Program-made: the position numbers and the translations under genes
Assembly: GCA_041879425.1 (NCBI GenBank)
Contig: CP090854.1
Location: 1,116,001 to 1,180,000 of the forward strand
Direction: 5' to 3'
Source: Vibrio pomeroyi
GTDB lineage: Bacteria; Pseudomonadota; Gammaproteobacteria; Enterobacterales; Vibrionaceae
Length of the DNA: 64,000 nt
The notes under the pieces: model-generated
The model's database searches: none
What the model was told of the DNA's origin: nothing
Seen by the model: only the letters and a program-made list of their open reading frames with translations
Part shown: positions 8,767 through 15,838 of the stretch, piece by piece
How positions within the stretch are numbered: the stretch's first letter is position 1
Layout: the number at the start of each line of letters is the position of its first letter

Positions 8767-8832
8767 GTGTCTGCGGTATTGGGGAAGGGGAGATGTAGTG
8801 TTGGCAGGGAGCACTACAGCCACAATGACCGC

Positions 8833-9540
8833 TTATTGGTCTTCGATTTTTACGCATCGAATTGAGAACATATAGTCTTTCGAACTTGTTGCTCTACGTA
8901 TTTCACCTTTATGTGTATTCCACCAAGCGTAAGCAAGTGTTCGGATAATCCCTTTTTTGTCGGATGCGCTGCTCGCAGTCCAAAACTCGGTGTAAGCACC
9001 TTCAGTGATATACCAACCATTCCATTTTACGCCTGCAGGTCTAGCAAAGAAGTTCTGTTTATTGACAATAGATGGGTCTACTTTGGAAAAGAGCCCATCT
9101 GCTTGAGCTTCTTTGAGTTGCAAACCTAAGTTTTGCTTGCCGCCACGCCAACCATTTTGGTGTACTTCTTCCTCAGGCATACCGATGGCCAGCTCCAACT
9201 TTTTCCAATCCTCATCGGTGGCCACTCGCCAGCCGACTGGGCAAAGGTTTCGTTGATCTGAAACGTCATGCCAATTGTATAAACGTCCGTATTTTAATAG
9301 GTTTTCTTGATCATCTTTTGGGATCGCGCCAGATCTTACTGGGCTGCCATCTTGGAACTGAGTGCTTCTCAAGCTTTCCGCTAACCAAACCTGTTCACCG
9401 ATACTAACGGTGCGATAAGTGTTACCTTCCGCGTCTTGAACTGTATCCGTCATTTGGTGTAACTCTTTGTTGATGTCGTTAGCCGATGATGTGGCAGCAA
9501 TAACCATACTGACTCCTATAGATGAAATTAGCTTTTTCAT
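8833..9540 (-). CDS. secreted FISUMP-domain protein
   Basis: A 235-residue protein with an N-terminal signal peptide (cleavage likely after Ser-Ser-Ala near residue 20). The rest is a FISUMP domain (Fibrobacter succinogenes major paralogous domain): DAEGNTYRTVSIGEQVWLAE, then LYNWHDV, CPVGWRVATDEDWKKLE and a C-terminal YMFSIRCVK. Two cysteines near the core strands may form a disulfide. The family is found on surface or secreted proteins and has no agreed activity. Its promoter carries the same AraC-type site as the patatin-like gene at 10800, so the two are probably co-expressed. Confidence 0.85.
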   Translation of the reverse strand: MKKLISSIGVSMVIAATSSANDINKELHQMTDTVQDAEGNTYRTVSIGEQVWLAESLRSTQFQDGSPVRSGAIPKDDQENLLKYGRLYNWHDVSDQRNLCPVGWRVATDEDWKKLELAIGMPEEEVHQNGWRGGKQNLGLQLKEAQADGLFSKVDPSIVNKQNFFARPAGVKWNGWYITEGAYTEFWTASSASDKKGIIRTLAYAWWNTHKGEIRRATSSKDYMFSIRCVKIEDQ

Positions 9541-9571
9541 GATGAATAACCCGTTGCAATCTTATGGGGTT

Positions 9572-9630
9572 ACTTTAACTCTCATGTTGAGCTTAAAATA
9601 GGCGATATACTCTCTAAAATATGCCTATTT
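9572..9630 (-). promoter_or_regulatory. AraC-type paired promoter of FISUMP gene
   Basis: On the minus strand AAATAGGCATATTTT and, 11 bp later, CGCCTATTT form an inverted pair at 9630-9596. The second half overlaps the -35 position, with a -10-like TAAAGT at 9577-9572. The same layout, including GAGAGTTAxAGTAAC around the -10, occurs upstream of the patatin gene at 10599-10657. Confidence 0.65.
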
Positions 9631-9678
9631 ATCTCATTTGATATGGCGGAGAGATTTGATAGTCAAACTGTTTTATTA

Positions 9679-10569
9679 CTATGCGATGTTTTCAATCAGC
9701 TGTTTTGATTGGCTCCACTGCTTAGGTGACTGGCCATATACACGCTTAAACTCACGACTAAATTGAGAGGAGCTGACGTACCCAACCGCCATCGCAGCTT
9801 CATTGACATTCTTACCCGCAGCTATCTTCATCGCCGCATTATTCAAGCGCATCGACTTCATAAATTGGATTGGTGACATTCGGGTCGCTTGTTTGAATTT
9901 TCGGTGGAATACCGCTCGGCTCATTCCCACATGCGATGCGAGCTCATCAATCGTGACGTTCTTTGTCAGGTTCAACGATAAATACTCTATCGAACGGGCA
10001 ATTTCATTACCAATGCCAAACGCGCCTCGCACTGAAAGACCTGCCTCACCTTGTAACACAGCGTAATAGAGTTCTCTTAAACGATTCTCGCCGAGAATGG
10101 CTGTTCCAGCTTTATCGTTCCCTAACTGAATGAGTCTAAGTAGAGCATCAGAGAAAGTGTCGTCCCAATTGGCGAGTGATAACCCTTGAGGTTGTGGGCT
10201 GCCTTTAGGGATCTTGATCACGCCGCTGACACTCTCCATTGCGATGGCTAACTCGGTCATCACTTTGGTATCGAGTGAGATAGATATCCCTAACAACGGA
10301 TTTTCAGGCGTTGCTGCTGGTGTACCCGCCTCAACAGGCATGGAGACTGAGCAGCACAAGTACTGACTGCTGTCATAGATGTACTTATCGCCATCCAATA
10401 TCGCTTCTTTACTACCGCTTAAAATCACGATTAGCGTTGGTTCATAGACGGCAGGAGCGCACGGAATAGCCTGGGTCACCTTAAATAGGCGAACTCCCTT
10501 TATTCCCGTTTCGATCATGCCATCTTCGATCACACGACTTTCTACTAGTTGTTTAATTTTCTGCTTCAT
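9679..10569 (-). CDS. AraC family transcriptional regulator
   Basis: A 296-residue regulator. The N-terminal part is a cupin-like AraC-N domain (VYEPTLIVILSGSKEAILDGDKYIYDSSQYL). The C-terminal 100 residues have two helix-turn-helix motifs (TIDELASHVGMSRAVFHRKFKQATRMSPIQFMKSMRL and VNEAAMAVGYVSSSQFSREFKRVYGQSPKQW). It resembles regulators with an AraC_N (PF06719) domain. I chose the ATG at 10569 because the next candidate at 10608 lies inside the operator. It sits between the two genes whose promoters share that operator, so it likely controls both and perhaps itself. Confidence 0.9.
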   Translation of the reverse strand: MKQKIKQLVESRVIEDGMIETGIKGVRLFKVTQAIPCAPAVYEPTLIVILSGSKEAILDGDKYIYDSSQYLCCSVSMPVEAGTPAATPENPLLGISISLDTKVMTELAIAMESVSGVIKIPKGSPQPQGLSLANWDDTFSDALLRLIQLGNDKAGTAILGENRLRELYYAVLQGEAGLSVRGAFGIGNEIARSIEYLSLNLTKNVTIDELASHVGMSRAVFHRKFKQATRMSPIQFMKSMRLNNAAMKIAAGKNVNEAAMAVGYVSSSQFSREFKRVYGQSPKQWSQSKQLIENIA

Positions 10570-10598
10570 TAATCTGCACCGTAAATTCGACTTGATAC

Positions 10599-10657
10599 AA
10601 ATAGGCATATTTTTGAGATGAATTCGCCTATTTATGAATCTTTGTGAGAGTTATAGT
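10599..10657 (+). promoter_or_regulatory. AraC-type paired promoter of patatin gene
   Basis: AAATAGGCATATTTT at 10599 and CGCCTATTT at 10625-10633 are spaced as in the FISUMP promoter. A -10 box TATAGT at 10652-10657 lies 17 bp after a -35 overlapping the second half-site. It is in the same orientation relative to its gene as the 9572-9630 copy. It also overlaps the 5' region of the AraC-type gene, so autoregulation is possible. Confidence 0.65.
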
Positions 10658-10799
10658 AACTTCAGACAACAATACTACCGCTGATAGGTGCATGCAAACT
10701 GCTTTCGTGCTTTATCAAAAGCTCAATCTAGGCCTGTTCGTTGTAACGAAAAGGCTTGGTGGAGATAAGTAGTTTTAAATAAAGAGTTGGAAAAAGAAT

Positions 10800-11669
10800 A
10801 TGTTAAAAAGCTTCATTCTCACATTAGTTACGCTGTCTTTGATGGCCTGCTCAACACCTAATGTTTATAACGATCTCAATGCGATACCTTCTACGGAAAC
10901 GGGTGATCATGATCTAGGTATTGCGTTTGGCGGTGGTGGCGTTCGTGGGTTTATGCACCTAGGCGTGATCAAAGCCTTGGCGGAGGAGGGCATCGCTCCT
11001 GATGTCGTGAGCGGTACCTCTGCGGGTTCGATTGCTGCCACTTTATATGCTTCAGGGATGAGTTATGAAGAGATGGAAATCGCAATTGAAAAAGTTGGCA
11101 TGTCTGACATCGCCGATTTTGTATTTTCTTCAAAAGGCTTGGTGAATGGCAAGAACTTGTCAGAATGGATAAACAGTCAAGTGACGTATGATGATCTATC
11201 TGATATGCCAATGCCTGTCGCGCTTACCGCTACCAATATGACATCGAGAGAAACTGTTATTATTCGTTCGGGTAACCCGGGGCACGCAGTTCAAACCTCA
11301 TCAACCATTCCGGGCGCATTTGTACCCGTTGAAAATCAAGGTGATATCTTAGTCGATGGCGGAATTTTTAGTGTTGTGCCTGTTTATGCGGCTAAAGATC
11401 TCGGTGCAAAGAAAGTGATAGCGGTTGATATCTATTGCCACAATCAAATTACACCGGAAATATCGGCGAGCAAGATTACGCTTGCGGCTTTTCGCATGCA
11501 AAGTTGCCGCCTGTCCGAGCAAGAGCTAAACAGTGCCGATGTTGTCATTAGACCGGACTATGAGCCGAGTGGAAGTGCGGCTTTTAATGAAAAAGAACAA
11601 GCAATACAAGCGGGTTATCTGGCGGCAAAAGAGGCGATGCCTGAGATAAAGGCGATACTCTCAATCTAG
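10800..11669 (+). CDS. patatin-like phospholipase, lipoprotein
   Basis: A 289-residue protein with a lipoprotein signal peptide (LMAC, lipidated Cys17) and a complete patatin domain. The domain has the oxyanion glycine loop GGGGVRG (44-50), the nucleophile motif GTSAG with Ser74, and the catalytic Asp in DGG near residue 182. It should be an envelope-anchored lipid acyl hydrolase with a Ser-Asp dyad, acting on phospholipids or lysophospholipids. Ser18 after the lipidated Cys suggests outer-membrane sorting. The spacing to its promoter leaves an mRNA leader of about 135 nt. It shares regulation with the FISUMP gene. Confidence 0.9.
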   Translation: MLKSFILTLVTLSLMACSTPNVYNDLNAIPSTETGDHDLGIAFGGGGVRGFMHLGVIKALAEEGIAPDVVSGTSAGSIAATLYASGMSYEEMEIAIEKVGMSDIADFVFSSKGLVNGKNLSEWINSQVTYDDLSDMPMPVALTATNMTSRETVIIRSGNPGHAVQTSSTIPGAFVPVENQGDILVDGGIFSVVPVYAAKDLGAKKVIAVDIYCHNQITPEISASKITLAAFRMQSCRLSEQELNSADVVIRPDYEPSGSAAFNEKEQAIQAGYLAAKEAMPEIKAILSI

Positions 11670-11738
11670 CGGCGGAGATATTGCTGTAACATTGTTTGGT
11701 TCAAACTCTTGTTAACTGAGGTTTCAAGGTCCTAAAGA

Positions 11739-11766
11739 GGATTGGTAGAGATACCAGCTCTTTTTT
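11739..11766 (+). terminator. repeated terminator, copy 2 (degraded)
   Basis: The same GGATTGGTAGAGATACCA core and T6 tail as the copy at 8739, but the right arm reads AGCTC instead of AATCC. Only TGGTA/TACCA and an outer GAG/CTC can pair. It follows the patatin gene. Confidence 0.65.
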
Positions 11767-11921
11767 GTGCTTGTAGGACATATTAAGGAACATCGGATAA
11801 ACCTTCGGTTGCACTAAAACAAGCCGACAATGTTGCTCTTTAGTGCAGTATTCTTTTGATGGAAAACTTAACTGATTGATAAATATAATGTTAAACCATT
11901 GGCATATATGTTGCTCTATTG

Positions 11922-11960
11922 CCTTTATGTAAATTGTATACAATAAAAAATACATAAAGG
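11922..11960. promoter_or_regulatory. nested palindromes over the permease RBS
   Basis: Perfect 10-bp arms CCTTTATGTA (11922-11931) and TACATAAAGG (11951-11960) enclose a 12-bp palindrome ATTGTATACAAT (11933-11944). The right arm contains most of the Shine-Dalgarno AAAGGAAG, so folding in mRNA would hide the ribosome-binding site. The inner palindrome resembles GntR-type operators. Either role is inferred. Confidence 0.55.
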
Positions 11961-11967
11961 AAGTCAC

Positions 11968-13344
11968 ATGGAACAGAACAGTGAATTGATCTACGGATTA
12001 GACGATCGACCATCAGTTAAAGCAGCCAGTTACGCAGCACTGCAGCATGTATTAGCCAGCTTTGTTGGTATTATCACACCCACGCTTATTATTGGCGGTG
12101 TCCTTGGATTGGGAGAGCACATTCCCTATCTAATCAGCATGGCATTGATGGTGTCTGGAGTCGGCACCTTTATCCAAGCACGAAAAATTGGGCCAGTTGG
12201 CGCAGGGATGATTTGCGTCCAAGGAACCAGCTTTGCGTTCTTAGGCTCAGTGTTAGGTGCAGGCTTTCTGGTTAAAGCGAATGGAGGCGGGCCGGATGAA
12301 ATGCTCGCCACCATTTTCGGTGTCTGTTTCTTTGGTGCGTTTGTTGAAATCGTCCTATCGCGTTTTATCGAAAAACTCAAAGTGGTGATCACGCCTGTTG
12401 TGACCGGAATCGTTATCACCACGATAGGTATCTCTTTGATTAAAGTCGGTGTCACCGATATTGCTGGTGGCGTTGGCGCAGAAGATTTTGGCTCTGGAAG
12501 CAACCTGATGCTAGGTGCAATAGTCCTCGGAACCATAGTCGCGCTTAACCTGAGTAACAATAATATGGTTAGGTTGTCGTCGATTTTAGTTGGGTTGATT
12601 GTTGGCTGGGGTGTTGCCATTTTGATGGGTAAAGCGTCTATGGTTTCATTTGCATCTCAACCGTTATTGAGTATTCCTGTCCCATTTAAATATGGTTTCG
12701 CTTTTGATTGGCAAGCCTTCTTGCCTATCGCTTTTATTTACTTGATCACGGTTATTGAAACGACGGGTGATCTGACCGCCAATAGCATGTTCTCAGGCCA
12801 GCCAATTAAGGGGCAAAAATACATCAATCGACTTAAGGCGGGCGTGCTAGGTGACGGCGTGAACTCGCTTATCGCGGCAGTATTCAATACTTTTCCAAAT
12901 ACCACTTTCAGCCAGAACAACGGTGTGATTCATTTTACCGGAATCGCGAGTCGCTACATTGGCTACTTCATTGCAGCCATTCTTTTTCTGTTAGGGCTAT
13001 TTCCCATCTTAGGCGCGGTATTAATGACGATTCCAAAACCTGTATTGGGCGGGGCGACATTGGTGATGTTCGGTACGGTTGCCGCTGCGGGCATTAAAAT
13101 TATTGCTAATGAAAAGCTAGATCGCCGCAGAATCATGACGATTGCCATCTCACTAGGTTTAGGGCTTGGAGTAATGTTGGTACCGGATTTATTGAAAGAA
13201 GCGCCCAAGTTAGCGCAAAGCATATTTGGTTCACCTGTAACCATGTCGGGTATCGCTGCTCTTGTGATTACGGGGTTGATGTCTTTGGTACCTGAAACTA
13301 AAGCCAAACCGATGACGAACACAGTACAAACCAGTAAAGCGTAG
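11968..13344 (+). CDS. NCS2 family nucleobase permease (xanthine/uracil type)
   Basis: A 458-residue inner-membrane permease of the nucleobase:cation symporter-2 family with about 14 hydrophobic segments. Helix 1 has ALQHVLASF with Gln26-His27. Helix 8 carries VIETTGD, whose Glu binds substrate in this family. The NCS2 signature FNTFPNTTFSQNNGVI follows near residues 310-325. The overall resemblance is to XanP-like proton:xanthine symporters, but substrate range (xanthine, uric acid, other purines) cannot be read. No catabolic genes adjoin it. The start is set by AAAGGAAGTCAC immediately upstream. Confidence 0.92.
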   Translation: MEQNSELIYGLDDRPSVKAASYAALQHVLASFVGIITPTLIIGGVLGLGEHIPYLISMALMVSGVGTFIQARKIGPVGAGMICVQGTSFAFLGSVLGAGFLVKANGGGPDEMLATIFGVCFFGAFVEIVLSRFIEKLKVVITPVVTGIVITTIGISLIKVGVTDIAGGVGAEDFGSGSNLMLGAIVLGTIVALNLSNNNMVRLSSILVGLIVGWGVAILMGKASMVSFASQPLLSIPVPFKYGFAFDWQAFLPIAFIYLITVIETTGDLTANSMFSGQPIKGQKYINRLKAGVLGDGVNSLIAAVFNTFPNTTFSQNNGVIHFTGIASRYIGYFIAAILFLLGLFPILGAVLMTIPKPVLGGATLVMFGTVAAAGIKIIANEKLDRRRIMTIAISLGLGLGVMLVPDLLKEAPKLAQSIFGSPVTMSGIAALVITGLMSLVPETKAKPMTNTVQTSKA

Positions 13345-13369
13345 TTCCTACACTTACGAATAGATTCTT

Positions 13370-13387
13370 CGACTGATTACGAGTAAT
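13370..13387 (+). repeat. 18-bp copy of the VOC gene 3' end
   Basis: CGACTGATTACGAGTAAT is identical to 8672-8689, where it encodes the last residues and stop of the VOC protein. Here it is noncoding and, as in the original, precedes the repeated terminator by some 45-50 bp, with scattered similarity between. It looks like a remnant of a duplicated gene end. Confidence 0.7.
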
Positions 13388-13434
13388 AAGTTATCTGTAT
13401 TTCATAAGGTATAAACTGAGGCGCGACCTAAAAA

Positions 13435-13462
13435 GGATTGGTAGAGATACCAATCCTTTTTT
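13435..13462 (+). terminator. repeated terminator, copy 3
   Basis: A perfect GGATTGGTA-GAGA-TACCAATCC hairpin with T6 tail after the NCS2 gene, as at 8739. Confidence 0.9.
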
Positions 13463-13691
13463 GTATTTGGATACTTGGCTGAGTGACTTATCCATATGAA
13501 GTGATTAAGAAAGATACAGGTTTAAGGCGTTGTTAAAGTTGACGTTTTGAAGATAAAACCTTTCATGAATATGACGGAATAAAGCGTTGTTCATGAAAAC
13601 ATTGCGCCATCATACCGAATGGTAGCCTTGGCTGAGCAGCGACTATACTCAGCACGATATGGCTAACCAATAACAACGAAAACAGAGAAAC

Positions 13692-14144
13692 ATGCAGAGA
13701 TTAGCGCACCCAAATCACATGAAAAAATTACATATTATCTTTACCGCTCTTATCCTTATGATATTAGCTGGTTGCACCTCAACGTCGGCTGTCGGCAGTT
13801 CTAAAACAAAGGAATATGCCAAGTCACATGCTTTGACTGGTAAAGCTTCTTGGTATGGTGATAAGTTCCATGGAAAGCTCACAGCAAGTGGTGAGACGTA
13901 TAATATGAATGCTTATACGGCAGCGCATAAAACCTTAGCCTTTGGCACTATCGTGAGAGTGACCAATACAGCCAATAACAAGTCTGTTGATGTAAAAATT
14001 AACGATAGAGGCCCTTACGTAAAAGGCCGAGTGATTGATCTTTCTCATAAGGCATTTGCAAAAATCGGCAATGTTAAACAAGGCACCGTGCCTGTCAAAA
14101 TCGAGATTGTTGATGACAGTAATACCTTTAGGTACAAGCACTAG
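13692..14144 (+). CDS. RlpA-like lipoprotein (double-psi beta-barrel)
   Basis: A 150-residue (or 141-residue) lipoprotein with lipobox LAGC (Cys28). Its single RlpA-type double-psi beta-barrel contains GKASWYGDKFHGKLTASGETYNM, the acidic residue in DVKINDRGPYVKGRVIDLS, and a hydrophobic C-terminal strand. RlpA enzymes are lytic transglycosylases acting on naked glycan strands at the septum. This one lacks the C-terminal SPOR domain, so septal targeting is doubtful. The ATG at 13692 has AGAGAAAC upstream, while the internal ATG at 13719 gives a more typical signal peptide; either could be used. Confidence 0.85.
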   Translation: MQRLAHPNHMKKLHIIFTALILMILAGCTSTSAVGSSKTKEYAKSHALTGKASWYGDKFHGKLTASGETYNMNAYTAAHKTLAFGTIVRVTNTANNKSVDVKINDRGPYVKGRVIDLSHKAFAKIGNVKQGTVPVKIEIVDDSNTFRYKH

Positions 14145-14222
14145 AATCCCCTCCTAGCCTCCCCTTGGTTTACATCTCCAATCCCTTACCTGCAATGGAA
14201 AGGGGAGGAACTGACTGTCGAC
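14145..14222. repeat. GC-rich intergenic palindromic repeat, copy A
   Basis: It begins AATCCCCTCCTAGCCTCC and ends AAAGGGGAGGAAC followed by TGTCG. The ends pair as an inverted repeat. It is closely similar to copy B at 17124-17204 over both ends, with a diverged middle. It starts directly after the RlpA-like stop codon. Such short dispersed repeats are common in Vibrio genomes. Confidence 0.7.
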
Positions 14223-14584
14223 CTTGAGGAATGTACAGTACATTTATGCTTACTTGATTAGGCTGCGTTTGCAGCCTTTTTTGATCCTTCCTAGTATCAT
14301 TTTAATTAGATTAGCTAATTCTAAGAATTTTAATTGGGTCTTTTATATCTCGTTAGTTCAGTGGTTTAAATGTCAGTTCACCAAGCTTCATTAAAATTCA
14401 TTGTCAAATAATGAAAAGCTGACCTAATCCTAAATGATGTGTAACTTAGCTAACAATGGGAAAGGAAAGGGGAATTACATTTCGTTACTCATTGAAGTAA
14501 ATCTGAAACATCGATGAAACGGTCTTGAAATTTTTGAGGGCTAGCGTATGGGGTTCTAAAACGAATCCAAATAAGGAAATACCC
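14223..14584. other. intergenic region before DHH gene
   Basis: It contains the terminator at 14261-14282 and then about 300 bp of AT-rich sequence. The GTG start of the next gene at 14585 is preceded by AAGGAAAT. No other feature is evident. Confidence 0.45.
14261..14282 (+). terminator. terminator of RlpA-like gene
   Basis: Stem GGCTGC/GCAGCC with GTTT loop and T6 tail. Confidence 0.85.
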
Positions 14585-15598
14585 GTGAAGCTAACACCTG
14601 TCGTTGCCGCCGTAATCATGTCTTTCAGCTCAGCAAGTTTTGCTTTTAGCTTGCAACAATCAGCCCATGAAAACAGTGAAGATCTCGTATGGACGGGGCA
14701 CCTTAGCCCAGATAGCGACACGGTAATGTCTGCGATGCTCGCGGCTCATATCTATGGCGGTACGGCGACAGTGCCTGAACCTATAAATCCTGAATCGACG
14801 TTTATCTTGAACTACTGTAATGCGGAATCACCACGTGTAGAGACAGATTACTCTTCATACCGAGTAGGGCTGGTGGACTTCAACCAAGTGACTCAACTAG
14901 CGCCAACCATCGATCAATCATCTATTGTGGCTGTGGTCGATCACCACGCGATTGGTGGCTCTCCAATTAACACACCACAGATTGTCGAGATGGATATTCG
15001 AGGTTGGGGTTCAGCTGCAACTATTCTGGCTGATAACGCTGAAAAGCTTGATGTGACGTTACCTAAACACCTTGCTTGTGTTGGTTTGGGTGCGATTCTT
15101 TCTGACACTGTGGTATTCCAATCTGCAACGACGACTGAGCACGATCGTGAGTACGCAGAGAAGCTGGCGAAGGTTGCAGGCATTTCAGATATCGAAGATT
15201 TCGGTCAGCAAATGTTGATTGCTAAATCAGATCTTAGCCATCTTTCTTCTGAAACCATTCTGACGCTGGATTACAAAAACTTTAAGTACGGTGGCAAACA
15301 GGTGGGCATCGGCGTTGCTGAAACGCTAACCGCTCAACAACTGATTGACCGTAAAGACGAGCTTTTGGCTGCGATGAAGTCTTATAAAGAAAAGAACGGC
15401 TTAGATCATCTGTTCTTCTCAATCACAGACACTAAGAATAAAGAAGCTAACCTATTGTGGGTGGATGAAAACGATTACCAAGTTATCAAATCGGCTTTCA
15501 ACGTTGAACCAACAAGCGACATGTTAACTCTGGAAGGCGTCACTTCTCGTAAGCGCCAGATTGGCCCTGCAGTGCAAAAGGCAATTGAGAGCTTGTAA
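14585..15598 (+). CDS. exported DHH-family, manganese pyrophosphatase-like protein
   Basis: A 337-residue protein related to family II (Mn-dependent) inorganic pyrophosphatases. Metal-ligand motifs are kept: GHLSPDSD with His39, Asp43 and Asp45; Asp98 in VGLVDFN; the DHH triad at 119-121; and Asp in GAILSDTVVF. The C-terminal DHHA2 part carries SRKRQIGPAV, the substrate-binding Arg-Lys motif. Unlike usual cytoplasmic members, it begins with a clear signal peptide (MKLTPVVAAVIMSFSSASFA, Ala-X-Ala cleavage), implying a periplasmic enzyme. The GTG start at 14585 is favoured by AAGGAA 5-7 nt upstream. It stands alone, followed by a terminator. Confidence 0.85.
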   Translation: MKLTPVVAAVIMSFSSASFAFSLQQSAHENSEDLVWTGHLSPDSDTVMSAMLAAHIYGGTATVPEPINPESTFILNYCNAESPRVETDYSSYRVGLVDFNQVTQLAPTIDQSSIVAVVDHHAIGGSPINTPQIVEMDIRGWGSAATILADNAEKLDVTLPKHLACVGLGAILSDTVVFQSATTTEHDREYAEKLAKVAGISDIEDFGQQMLIAKSDLSHLSSETILTLDYKNFKYGGKQVGIGVAETLTAQQLIDRKDELLAAMKSYKEKNGLDHLFFSITDTKNKEANLLWVDENDYQVIKSAFNVEPTSDMLTLEGVTSRKRQIGPAVQKAIESL

Positions 15599-15619
15599 GC
15601 ATAAAGATAGTTTGGGAGA

Positions 15620-15650
15620 GGGATTGGTAGAGATACCAATCCCTTTTTTT
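15620..15650 (+). terminator. repeated terminator, copy 4
   Basis: A 10-bp stem GGGATTGGTA/TACCAATCCC with GAGA loop and T7 tail. It is the longest-stem member of the family also found at 8739, 11739 and 13435. Confidence 0.92.
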
Positions 15651-15838
15651 GGGGCGTCTAAGTTGGAGTTGGACAGAAATGTGTTAGCGGTGCATAAAAT
15701 GTGTCAAAAAAGTACATAGACATCTTTATACATTCGAACTCGCGAGCACAAGTTGATGAATTTAAATTTAATTAATATCAATAGCTTAATTTCATTATAA
15801 CTCTTAGCTTTGTACCCAATTTCTGTACAAGAAGAGCA

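Larger units (their letters stand above)
13345..13691. other. intergenic region after NCS2 permease
   Basis: A 347-bp gap holding the 18-bp match to the VOC gene's 3' end (13370-13387) and the third repeated terminator (13435-13462). The remainder, to 13691, must contain the promoter of the RlpA-like gene, but I see no convincing boxes. Confidence 0.5.

Noticed and set aside
8739..15650. GGATTGGTAGAGATACC repeats as attachment sites or mobile-element ends
   Set aside because: Each copy is a hairpin with a T-run directly after a gene, so a terminator explains it; no integrase or transposase is present.
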